13,293 nucleotides of DNA from an uncultured Flavobacteriales bacterium (GTDB lineage: Bacteria; Bacteroidota; Bacteroidia; Flavobacteriales; Crocinitomicaceae). The position numbers and the translations under genes are program-made. Positions 1 to 6,444 of the stretch are shown piece by piece; the stretch's first letter is position 1, and every line of letters starts with the position of its first letter. Below the pieces are notes generated by a model. That model was not told where the DNA came from. It saw only the letters and a program-made list of their open reading frames with translations, and searched no databases. The stretch lies in assembly GCA_946886545.1 (NCBI GenBank), contig CAMPIU010000036.1:1-13293 (forward strand), written 5' to 3'.

Positions 1-70
1 GTTCAAAGTTAATCTGACCAAATGAGTATGTGCTAATCAGTGCTGTTAGTATAAGGAATGTCAGTTTCAT
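1..70 (-). CDS. N-terminal fragment of a secreted protein (runs off the window)
   Basis: Reading leftward from an ATG at 68-70, 23 codons stay open to the window edge. They encode a classic signal peptide: Met-Lys, a hydrophobic core (LTFLILTALI), then STYSFGQ followed by INFE. The FGQ ending matches the predicted cleavage region of another secreted protein in this window (3711-4418), which suits a Bacteroidota exported protein. The mature part is missing, so no function can be given. It lies downstream of the hemerythrin-like gene in the same direction. A TATCTTTG box (170-163, minus strand) fits the -7 consensus, but I see no -33 element at the right distance. Confidence 0.6.
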   Translation of the reverse strand, partial: MKLTFLILTALISTYSFGQINFE

Positions 71-143
71 TTTAGATTTTTTTGTTGAAGTTACGAAAAG
101 ACAAATATCAGGCCAAACAAATTGAAAAGTGAAAGTTGGAAAG

Positions 144-223
144 TCAAACAAAGACTTAAGATCAAAGATATAAGACCAAATCGACTCAGACTTACGTCTT
201 TTGTCTATAGCCTTTAAGTCTTC
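144..223. repeat. Period-7 degenerate repeat array with dyad symmetry
   Basis: The left half reads as heptads on the + strand: AAGACTT (151), AAGATCA (158), AAGATAT (165), AAGACCA (172). The right half reads as complementary heptads: GTCTTTT (196), GTCTATA (203), GCCTTTA (210), AGTCTTC (217). The ends form a perfect 9-bp inverted repeat (151-159 with 214-222), so the array can fold into one long imperfect hairpin. It abuts the stop codon of the hemerythrin-like gene and could act as its terminator. Heptameric interspersed repeats (STRR) are known from cyanobacteria; any link is only by analogy. Confidence 0.55.
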
Positions 224-895
224 TTACCCCAACAAATGAACCTCTAACTCCACCAAACGCGGCAAAAGCACTTCATCTTCCAGAGCGGCATGAACTGCAA
301 GGTCTTTTTCAAAGTGTTCCAATTGGGTCAGGAAAATGCGGAAAGCTAGAGGTGTTTTTAACCCCTCTATATTCTCGGTGATTTTATTCCTTACCCCATT
401 CAGATCTTCCTCCAGGTTTGAATGGTTTTCAAAAAACTGCTTCAGAGTAAAATTTCCGAAACGTTCACGATCGATCGGGGTTCCTGTTTTCTGAAGTTCA
501 AGCAGGGACTGGATATAAGGGAACAAGAAAACTTCTTCATACTGGATATGAGCCAGTAACTTCTTCTGATAGGAAATAAAGAAGCCGCACAACATCAGCA
601 ATACATTATCTGAGTTTGCCTGTTTGCTATATAAATTGTAAATAGATTGCTCAATTTCAGGAAGCTTGGTATTCAGGTAAATTCCATGAGATTTTTTAAG
701 TGACCCCAGTAAATCTTGGATTGCTATTTCCTGAATCAATTCCTTGGGAAATTCCGTAAGCCCATCTTTGGCCAGATCCACCAACTGATTTAATGCTTCC
801 TCCGAAGAAGTAAGAACAGGCCTATTATTCAAACGTTCTTTTAACAAACGATCTGTCAAATCAGCTCCCGATTCAGTTTTTTGTTCTTTATTCAT
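224..895 (-). CDS. Hemerythrin-like di-iron protein, RIC/YtfE-related
   Basis: A 223-residue all-helical cytoplasmic protein without a signal peptide. Putative iron ligands are H70, H116-xxx-E120 (LLAHIQYEEVFLFP), H158 (ENHSNLEED) and H202-xxx-E206 (VHAALEDEVLLP). Their order, and most of their spacing, resembles the six-ligand set of E. coli YtfE, a repair-of-iron-centres protein that restores Fe-S clusters after nitrosative or oxidative damage. The N-terminal cysteine-containing ScdA_N domain of classic RIC proteins is not evident: residues 1-60 contain no cysteine. Iron or O2/NO binding is therefore likely, but the repair role is uncertain. The ATG at 895 is chosen because an upstream in-frame TTG (929-931) lies inside the promoter's -7 box. 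It is transcribed alone, divergent from the VWA gene. Confidence 0.75.
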   Translation of the reverse strand: MNKEQKTESGADLTDRLLKERLNNRPVLTSSEEALNQLVDLAKDGLTEFPKELIQEIAIQDLLGSLKKSHGIYLNTKLPEIEQSIYNLYSKQANSDNVLLMLCGFFISYQKKLLAHIQYEEVFLFPYIQSLLELQKTGTPIDRERFGNFTLKQFFENHSNLEEDLNGVRNKITENIEGLKTPLAFRIFLTQLEHFEKDLAVHAALEDEVLLPRLVELEVHLLG

Positions 896-928
896 TTCCA
901 ACTGGTGATTTATGATAATCAACTCAAA

Positions 929-959
929 CAAATGTACGAACAGGAACTTGCTCTAACAA
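929..959 (-). promoter_or_regulatory. Bacteroidota-type promoter of the hemerythrin-like gene
   Basis: On the minus strand, TTG (959-957), 20 bases, then TACATTTG (936-929). This matches the TTG-N(about 19-21)-TAnnTTTG consensus of the Bacteroidota primary sigma factor without mismatch. The transcript should begin near 920-924, giving a leader of about 25-30 bases before the ATG at 895. Confidence 0.65.
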
Positions 960-1077
960 TACCATAAATGTGGTAAAGCATGGTCTGAATGTTAAATTTT
1001 CAGTACAAAAGCGTAATCAACTCAGTCTTTTCCTTGCGGCATACTTTTTCCTAACTTAGCATTCAGTTTCTTTACAA

Positions 1078-2811
1078 ATGAAAGTTATCATTCTTCTTGT
1101 TTTACTGGCTCACTCGAATTTATTGCTTTCCCAGGGAAGAAATGAACAGGTAAGGGATCTGAACCGCATTGTGGAGCTCATGAATACTTTTAGCCGCTGT
1201 AGTCAGGATTGGTATTTTGATGCGGTGCAGTTGCAAAAAGCCCTTCACAAAAGTTCCGAAAAAATCAATGAGAGTTATTTTTATTGCAGTAAAACCCAAC
1301 ACAGTGGATTCGTTTATTATTCCGGAATTGAAACAGTCTTTCGCTTTAAAGAGATTAATCCGAATACCCAAAACCAGATTCCGGCTTATCAATCTGATTA
1401 CCTTCCATGGCTGGAAGCAAAAGAGCTGGTAATTAAAATTTACTCCAAACCAAAAAGTAAGTATGCTTCTCTGGCACCGGCGCTAAATAAGTACCTCACA
1501 TCAACTGACAGCTTATATGCAACGCACACGGAATTGAACAGCTATGTTTCTGAAAAGAAATTCCGTTCTGATCCTCAATTCAGCGAAGCAAAGCGGATTT
1601 TAAAAAGTCACGATCTCTGGTTTAAACTATGTCACCTGAATTCCCGTGAATTGGACAGTATTTTGGTGGATTACTGCAATTTCCACTGTCCTCCTTTTCA
1701 AACACACAAGGAATTGCAACAGGGCTTGCAGGAATTAAATCTTACCATGAGTTTGCTAACGGCTTGGGAAAGGGATTTGTACAGGGAAAATCTTTCCAAC
1801 AATTCAGTGTACGATACCAAACTTCGGATCTTAAATACCGAAGGATTAAAAAACGATTCGCTTTATCTTTTCAAAACACGGGGATATGAAAAATTGAACA
1901 GCGGCTTTTGGCTGCACACACGTTACCGCACTTTTTATACTTCCATGCAAAGCGGAATTTACTGGTTTGCCATATCAAAACCTTCATCTGAACCATATTT
2001 AAAGCAATCCCAGCAAGCTTACAACGATTTTGTACGTGGTTACAATGCCATTGTAGAAGATTACAATGATTACATTGAAATCGGGGACGGATTGACTTTC
2101 AGGAAAACAGCTTCCTGTTGCCTTTCTCCTTCTGAAATTGATACGAATCAGAATGTCTTGCTGATGGCTCCAAAACTGATCTGTAAATTTGAGTATTCCG
2201 AACCACCAGCTGAAATAACTCCTGAAGATTCAATCCCTGCCGGACTAAGTCCCGATGCGCTCTTGATTCAAGAAGCAAAACCTCATCATTTGATCTACTT
2301 ACTGGATGCTTCATCTTCGATGAATGAATCCGGGAAATTGACTCATCTGAAAGAAAATGCAACACACTTGGTGAAAATGCAAAGGGAAGTGGATCGCATT
2401 TCGATTGTGACCTTCTCGGGTAAATCAGAAATCTTACTTCGGGCCATTCCATGTGACCAAAAGAAACAAATTGAAGAGAAAATAGCGCGGATCCATGCAT
2501 TTGGTCAAACCAATGTTCGAAGCGGATTGGAAACAGTTAAAAACCTTCTTTCTTCGGACAAATTGATAAATGGTGTAAATTCTATCCTTCTTTTAACAGA
2601 CGGTGAATTTCCTTTGAATGATGACACGAAAACGCTTATCAAGGAATTGAAAACACGTGAAATCGGGATCTATTTCGTTTACCTTGGAAAAGCACTGAAT
2701 AAAAAGAATACTAAATCAATGGAACGCATGTATTCGGATTTGGGAATCATCTTCTATGATACGAATACAATGGATTTAGAAGAGGCTTTGCTGAAGATCG
2801 CAACGGAATAA
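1078..2811 (+). CDS. Secreted protein with C-terminal von Willebrand factor A domain
   Basis: 577 residues. Residues 1-19 form a signal peptide (MKVIILLVLLAHSNLLLSQ). Residues about 20-380 match no family I can name; they are rich in Tyr, Trp and Asn and hold scattered cysteines, including C-x-x-x-C (CNFHC) and CC. A VWA domain follows at about 403-577 with an intact metal-ion-dependent adhesion site: D410-x-S412-x-S414 (DASSSM), T478 (FGQTN) and D508 (LLLTDGEF). VWA domains usually bind protein ligands through a divalent metal. No C-terminal membrane segment, T9SS sorting domain or lipobox is visible, so it is probably periplasmic, or exported by a route not evident here. The ATG leads straight into the signal peptide. 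It converges with the 3D-domain gene, with 20 bases between stop codons. Confidence 0.8.
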   Translation: MKVIILLVLLAHSNLLLSQGRNEQVRDLNRIVELMNTFSRCSQDWYFDAVQLQKALHKSSEKINESYFYCSKTQHSGFVYYSGIETVFRFKEINPNTQNQIPAYQSDYLPWLEAKELVIKIYSKPKSKYASLAPALNKYLTSTDSLYATHTELNSYVSEKKFRSDPQFSEAKRILKSHDLWFKLCHLNSRELDSILVDYCNFHCPPFQTHKELQQGLQELNLTMSLLTAWERDLYRENLSNNSVYDTKLRILNTEGLKNDSLYLFKTRGYEKLNSGFWLHTRYRTFYTSMQSGIYWFAISKPSSEPYLKQSQQAYNDFVRGYNAIVEDYNDYIEIGDGLTFRKTASCCLSPSEIDTNQNVLLMAPKLICKFEYSEPPAEITPEDSIPAGLSPDALLIQEAKPHHLIYLLDASSSMNESGKLTHLKENATHLVKMQREVDRISIVTFSGKSEILLRAIPCDQKKQIEEKIARIHAFGQTNVRSGLETVKNLLSSDKLINGVNSILLLTDGEFPLNDDTKTLIKELKTREIGIYFVYLGKALNKKNTKSMERMYSDLGIIFYDTNTMDLEEALLKIATE

Positions 2812-2839
2812 GTTCAACGAATTTTAAGTTCTTATTTCG
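2804..2839. terminator. Possible bidirectional terminator between convergent genes
   Basis: CGGAATAAG (2804-2812) can pair with CTTATTTCG (2831-2839): nine pairs including one G-U, around an 18-base loop. It overlaps the ends of both convergent reading frames. There is no strong T-tract, so this is a weak call. Confidence 0.3.
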
Positions 2840-3590
2840 TATGCATTTCCGTCAATGTACTGATTATGCTTGCATCAGTGACAATTATAGCTTCGAAGGT
2901 TTTATTTTCATTGGATTTAATAACCTCCGGAAAGGGATTTCCTGCATAAATTCCCGTAAAAATATCAATGTGATTTTTTTTAATCGCTCCGCCGGTATCT
3001 CCTGCAAAGAAATAGCCATCATGAATTGCCTGTTTGCCATTTGGCAAATTGACCAATTTGCCTTTTATTAGGGAAAGATAAATCACTGTTCCGTATGGAA
3101 TGACATCTTTGTCCACTGCTATTGTCCGAAAGGGAATTAAACGGTAATTTTTCACCCCGTCGCCAAATCCTTCTGATTTACTCCAAAGTGTTTTCCCCCA
3201 ACTTTCAACCTTTAAATTACTGGAAGCATACTTTTTACAAGCTCTGCAATTCACAAATGAACTATCACCCGATTTTGCAAAATTGATCACGGTAATCATT
3301 CCCGATGAATCTTTTACATAGGCAGTTCCTTCCAGGGAAGCTTCACAAAAATTACAGGTATCAGCGTACAATCCGGACGGACCGCCATCTGCATAAACAA
3401 TCGGAATGGTTCCTCCTGATTGAAACTCATGGATATAATATTGAGTCGACCAAAGCGATAAGGGAGTTAAAAGCGCATTGTTTTCCGGTTCCGGAAAATT
3501 GAAATCCTCCTGAGAAGTTTGTGTAAATGAATAAGTACACAATCCTATTAAAAACACCGCTATTTTCGTCTTCAAATTCATCTTCACCAT
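2832..3590 (-). CDS. Secreted 3D-domain protein (MltA C-terminal-like fold)
   Basis: 252 residues with an N-terminal signal peptide (core IAVFLIGLCTYSF, cleavage near TQ/TS, residues 24-25). The C-terminal half (about 150-240) is a 3D domain, named for three aspartates: D160 (RTIAVDKDVIPYGT), D198 (GDTGGAIKK) and D209 (HIDIFTG). 3D domains form the active site of MltA lytic transglycosylases and occur in cell-wall-active secreted proteins, so a peptidoglycan role is plausible but unproven. The MltA double-psi beta-barrel partner region is not recognisable. Two CxxC pairs, C79/C82 (CNFC) and C115/C118 (CRAC), precede the 3D domain and could bind metal or form disulfides. A second in-frame ATG at 3581 would shorten the protein by three residues; neither start has a clear ribosome binding site. 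Confidence 0.75.
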   Translation of the reverse strand: MVKMNLKTKIAVFLIGLCTYSFTQTSQEDFNFPEPENNALLTPLSLWSTQYYIHEFQSGGTIPIVYADGGPSGLYADTCNFCEASLEGTAYVKDSSGMITVINFAKSGDSSFVNCRACKKYASSNLKVESWGKTLWSKSEGFGDGVKNYRLIPFRTIAVDKDVIPYGTVIYLSLIKGKLVNLPNGKQAIHDGYFFAGDTGGAIKKNHIDIFTGIYAGNPFPEVIKSNENKTFEAIIVTDASIISTLTEMHTK

Positions 3591-3629
3591 TTCAATCAGA
3601 ATCTCAATTTATACAAATGGTTACTTCCC

Positions 3630-3703
3630 TTGCGTCTATTATTTTCACAGCGAAGACGCAACGCTTACTCTATAACTACAGAGAAGGCGCAGAGAATGCA
3701 AAG
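3630..3703. repeat. Second period-7 repeat array with hairpin
   Basis: Read on the minus strand from 3703, the sequence falls into heptads such as CTTTGCA, TTCTCTG, CGCCTTC, TCTGTAG, and later TTGCGTC, TTCGCTG. TTGCGTCT (3630-3637) and AGACGCAA (3654-3661) form a perfect 8-bp inverted repeat with a 16-base loop. The array sits between two co-directional genes, just downstream of the LolA-like gene, a position equivalent to the array at 144-223. It may end the ABC operon transcript. Confidence 0.45.
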
Positions 3704-3710
3704 TTTATAT

Positions 3711-4418
3711 TTACTTGAGCTTCTTTTTTTTATCCTTGAAAATACTGTCACTCAGTCCTGTATTCACTGCGTAATCTGTTAAGGTTATCGTAATTGTTCC
3801 TTTCGACTTTGGTTTGGACTTGGTCTTTTTCTTGTCGCTGGAAGTTTTATTGATATCTGCTGCAACGCTTTTGGGCATTTTGAATTTCTTTACGTCAATT
3901 TCAAATTTCAATTCACTTGGCAGACCATAATTCAGCTGTGCTCCATATTTGAAATCTGTTTTAACCGTACCATTGCTCTGGGTTGTAACTTGGGAACGGA
4001 TAATAACAGAATTCTTTTGGTCTACCCAAATCTTAGCCAGGATAATTTCTCCGTTACTGGAATTGGGAATGATATTGATCAAACGCGTGTCAATATCGCG
4101 AATTCTTAAAGAATCTCCGAAAACAGCCGTGTATTTCGACTTGTCTGACAAAAAAGTATTGAGTTCGGTAAAACCCTGCTTGGGCAAAATTGTAATCCCC
4201 TTGGATTCGATCTTGAATTGATCCTTTTGCTTGAAATAGATTTTCGCTTTCGAAGGCATGATTTGGATCATGGGAATATTCGCATCGATATGGGCATTCA
4301 CCGTGTAATCTTTTACAGCAGCCAATTTTGCATTGATCTTTTCAATTAAGTCTTCGGGCTTTTGTCCAAAAGCGATAAAACTCAAAGAAAACAGACTGAG
4401 AATAAGGATTTTTTTCAT
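3711..4418 (-). CDS. Periplasmic LolA-like protein, third gene of ABC operon
   Basis: 235 residues. A signal peptide spans residues 1-19 (MKKILILSLFSLSFIAFGQ). The mature part resembles the LolA/LolB-type open beta-barrel that holds lipid-like ligands: an N-terminal helix (PEDLIEKINAKLAAVKDYTV), then alternating beta strands such as AKIYFKQKDQFKIES, and IILAKIWVDQKNSVIIRSQ. This is a fold-level match only; it is too diverged to call LolA itself. A Lys-rich insert (about 191-206) and a Lys-rich tail (KDKKKKLK) are unusual. The start overlaps the permease stop by one base (TAATG), which implies translational coupling and a shared role with the exporter. The likely job is to accept or shuttle a hydrophobic substrate in the periplasm (inference). 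Confidence 0.65.
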   Translation of the reverse strand: MKKILILSLFSLSFIAFGQKPEDLIEKINAKLAAVKDYTVNAHIDANIPMIQIMPSKAKIYFKQKDQFKIESKGITILPKQGFTELNTFLSDKSKYTAVFGDSLRIRDIDTRLINIIPNSSNGEIILAKIWVDQKNSVIIRSQVTTQSNGTVKTDFKYGAQLNYGLPSELKFEIDVKKFKMPKSVAADINKTSSDKKKTKSKPKSKGTITITLTDYAVNTGLSDSIFKDKKKKLK

Positions 4419-5260
4419 TAGGATGTGATGTCTTTCTTGTTAAACTTTATCAGGGTAATTCCCACTAAAACCACAATGTGTGTGAGCAGAATTACAATTG
4501 AATTCATTATTTCATCGAATGGAACCGGCTGCTCAAAGAAACTTCTCCAGGAAGCCATGTGGGTTGTAAACAAATACGGTTTAACGGAATCAAATACACT
4601 GACGTCCAGACTCCCGATAATGGTGAAAACGATAATGATTGCCATGGTTGAAACAATTGGCCCAATGGAATTTTCAGCGAATGCAGACAAACAAATCGAA
4701 AGTGTTGCAACTGTTAATAAGGATAAATAGGCTACACAAAAAGCCAGCCCGAATCGCCACAGAATATCAGCTTCAGGAAGAATGACCAATCCATCGCTGT
4801 TCAACACCATTAAATCTCCGCTCCCGAAAACCAAATGCGACACAAACACGGACAAAAACCCAAGCCAAAGTGTGATTACGAGCGTATAAATTGCACCCGC
4901 AATAAATTTGGAAAGTACGATCTGTGTCCTGGAAATCGGTTTGCTGGCCAGCATGCGGATAGTACCCATTGCAGCTTCCCCGGAAATCAAATCGCCGGTA
5001 ACCAGAGCTATCAATAAAGGAATGTGGACCACCAGCATTTGCAGAATGATAAATGCTATTAAATTTCCGTTCACCAACTTGCCGTTGAACGACAAGGTTT
5101 GTTCGAAAGATGCTGTCACAAAGGAAACCATCGATTCACCATCTGCCTTCATGGCAAAAATGATAATTCCGATCAATATAGTTAAGGCTCCCAGCCCCAA
5201 ATAACTCCGTGGTTTTGAAACGATCTTAATGAACTCGTTATAAGTATTTTTAAAAAGCAT
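4418..5260 (-). CDS. ABC-2 type transporter permease
   Basis: 280 residues with six predicted membrane segments, at about 19-37, 67-88, 118-143, 170-192, 199-217 and 251-272. The conserved cytoplasmic stretch after segment 2 (GDLISGEAAMGTIRMLASKP, residues 89-108) is typical of ABC-2 permeases of the NatB/BcrB kind. A large periplasmic loop (about 38-66) separates segments 1 and 2. It should dimerise and pair with the ATPase encoded directly upstream, forming an exporter. The start codon overlaps the ATPase stop by one base (TGATG) and its own stop overlaps the LolA-like start (TAATG). The substrate cannot be read from the sequence. Confidence 0.85.
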   Translation of the reverse strand: MLFKNTYNEFIKIVSKPRSYLGLGALTILIGIIIFAMKADGESMVSFVTASFEQTLSFNGKLVNGNLIAFIILQMLVVHIPLLIALVTGDLISGEAAMGTIRMLASKPISRTQIVLSKFIAGAIYTLVITLWLGFLSVFVSHLVFGSGDLMVLNSDGLVILPEADILWRFGLAFCVAYLSLLTVATLSICLSAFAENSIGPIVSTMAIIIVFTIIGSLDVSVFDSVKPYLFTTHMASWRSFFEQPVPFDEIMNSIVILLTHIVVLVGITLIKFNKKDITS

Positions 5261-6174
5261 CAGGACTGAATGGTTTTAATGAAATAATCTTCCAGTTTAC
5301 GTTTCGGTTCAATGGAATGAACTGCAAATCCGGCCAGTACCAATTCTTTTGTAAGATCGGGAACAAGCTTTTTGGATATGAATACTTCCAGTTCTCCAGG
5401 GGAAATAGTGCTTATTTCCTTCGGATTAAATTTCGTTTGCAACAGCTGAACCGCTGATTCCGATTGATCTACTTCGATCTTCACAACAGTTTCTTCACTG
5501 TTAAGCAATTCATCAACGCTTCCCTCAACAATGGATCTTCCCTGGTTGATAATTACCATCCGGTTTGCTATCAATTCAATTTCCGAAAGCTGGTGAGAAG
5601 ACAATAATATCGTCTTATTCTGTTCGTTTTTCAAACGGAGAATGAGGTTCCGGATCTCAATGATTCCTTGTGGATCCAATCCGGTAGTCGGTTCGTCCAG
5701 GATAATCAGTTCTGGCTTGTGCAATAAGGTTTGTGCGATTCCCAAACGCTGCTTCATCCCATGAGAAAACCCTTTTACTTTGTGCTTCGCACGATCACCC
5801 AAACCAACGAAATCGAGCATTTCAAGAATCTCTTTTTTCGATACACTCGCACCAGAGATCCGGGCGAAGATTTCTAAGTTCTTTTGTGCCGACAAGTATT
5901 TGTAAAAATCAGGTTTTTCGATGATGCTCCCGATGTTCCCAAGAATCTCCGAGCGGTGTTTATTCAGGGATTTGTTAAACAATTCGATGGTTCCGCTATC
6001 CGGACTGATCAGGGAAAGCAAACAACGGATCGTAGTACTTTTTCCTGCTCCGTTCGGTCCCAAAAAACCAAATACATCACCTTTATGAACTGTGAAAGAA
6101 ACATTTTTGACTGCTTCGAAGGAACCAAATTTCTTGGATAAATTCCGAACCTTTATAATGGTTTGTTGTTCCAT
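5260..6174 (-). CDS. ABC transporter ATP-binding protein (ABC-2/BcrA-like)
   Basis: 304 residues. Nucleotide-binding motifs are complete: Walker A GPNGAGKST (39-47), signature SHGMKQR (137-143), Walker B LIILDE (156-161), D-loop TTGLDP, and H194 in SSHQLSE. The Q-loop position carries glutamate instead of glutamine (E86 in GSIIEKPDFYKYL), a feature known from BcrA/LanF-type bacteriocin-immunity ATPases. Residues about 225-304 form the extra C-terminal domain usual in this subfamily. It powers the permease encoded next. It is the first gene of the operon and divergent from the adhesin gene, with 270 bases between; I see no clear TAnnTTTG promoter there. Substrate unknown: self-resistance, lipid or lipoprotein export are all possible. 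Confidence 0.88.
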   Translation of the reverse strand: MEQQTIIKVRNLSKKFGSFEAVKNVSFTVHKGDVFGFLGPNGAGKSTTIRCLLSLISPDSGTIELFNKSLNKHRSEILGNIGSIIEKPDFYKYLSAQKNLEIFARISGASVSKKEILEMLDFVGLGDRAKHKVKGFSHGMKQRLGIAQTLLHKPELIILDEPTTGLDPQGIIEIRNLILRLKNEQNKTILLSSHQLSEIELIANRMVIINQGRSIVEGSVDELLNSEETVVKIEVDQSESAVQLLQTKFNPKEISTISPGELEVFISKKLVPDLTKELVLAGFAVHSIEPKRKLEDYFIKTIQS

Positions 6175-6444
6175 AAACCTTAAACAGAATTAGTTGTCCT
6201 TTTGTTTAAAAATCTTCCCTCAAAAAGACCCTTAAAATTACGCATTATCACGAATCGTTAACTCGTAATTTCCAAAAATTCGGTGAATGGTACCTTGAAA
6301 TTTTAGAGGAATGAACGATTCTGCACTTTGGTAAAAAACGTGGTTCAAACGCCTGTGTTTAGTACCCAAGGGGTAACCCCTGATTTACCTGTTTTGCTAG
6401 TTTACATGGTGCAGATGGTCTAGTTTTACCTCAAAATTCTAAAT
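6175..6444. other. Divergent intergenic region between ABC operon and adhesin gene
   Basis: 270 AT-rich bases with no supportable ORF. I found no full TTG-N20-TAnnTTTG promoter on either strand. Imperfect -7 boxes exist, for example TAGTTTTA at about 6421-6428 on the plus strand. The only marked structure is the dyad AGGGGT-a-ACCCCT at 6369-6381, about 64 bases before the adhesin start, where an operator would fit. Confidence 0.4.
6369..6381. promoter_or_regulatory. Small GC-rich dyad, possible operator upstream of adhesin gene
   Basis: AGGGGT (6369-6374), one base, ACCCCT (6376-6381): a perfect six-base inverted repeat in otherwise AT-rich DNA. It is too short to be a terminator. An operator role is inferred only from symmetry and position. 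Confidence 0.25.

Noticed and set aside
896..931. N-terminal extension of the hemerythrin-like protein from TTG at 929-931
   Set aside because: The TTG sits within a good promoter -7 box, and the ATG at 895 is a better start.
2099..2500. 133-codon open frame on the minus strand inside the VWA gene
   Set aside because: It lies wholly antisense to a protein with clear VWA motifs, has no domain pattern or start signals, and reads as a shadow frame.
4425..4730. 101-codon plus-strand frame within the ABC permease gene
   Set aside because: Opposite strand of a clear six-helix permease; no start context or domain.
3711..6174. Naming the operon Lol, Nat, Bcr or Gld
   Set aside because: ATPase and permease fit several ABC-2 families equally and the third protein is only a fold-level match, so no gene symbol is justified.
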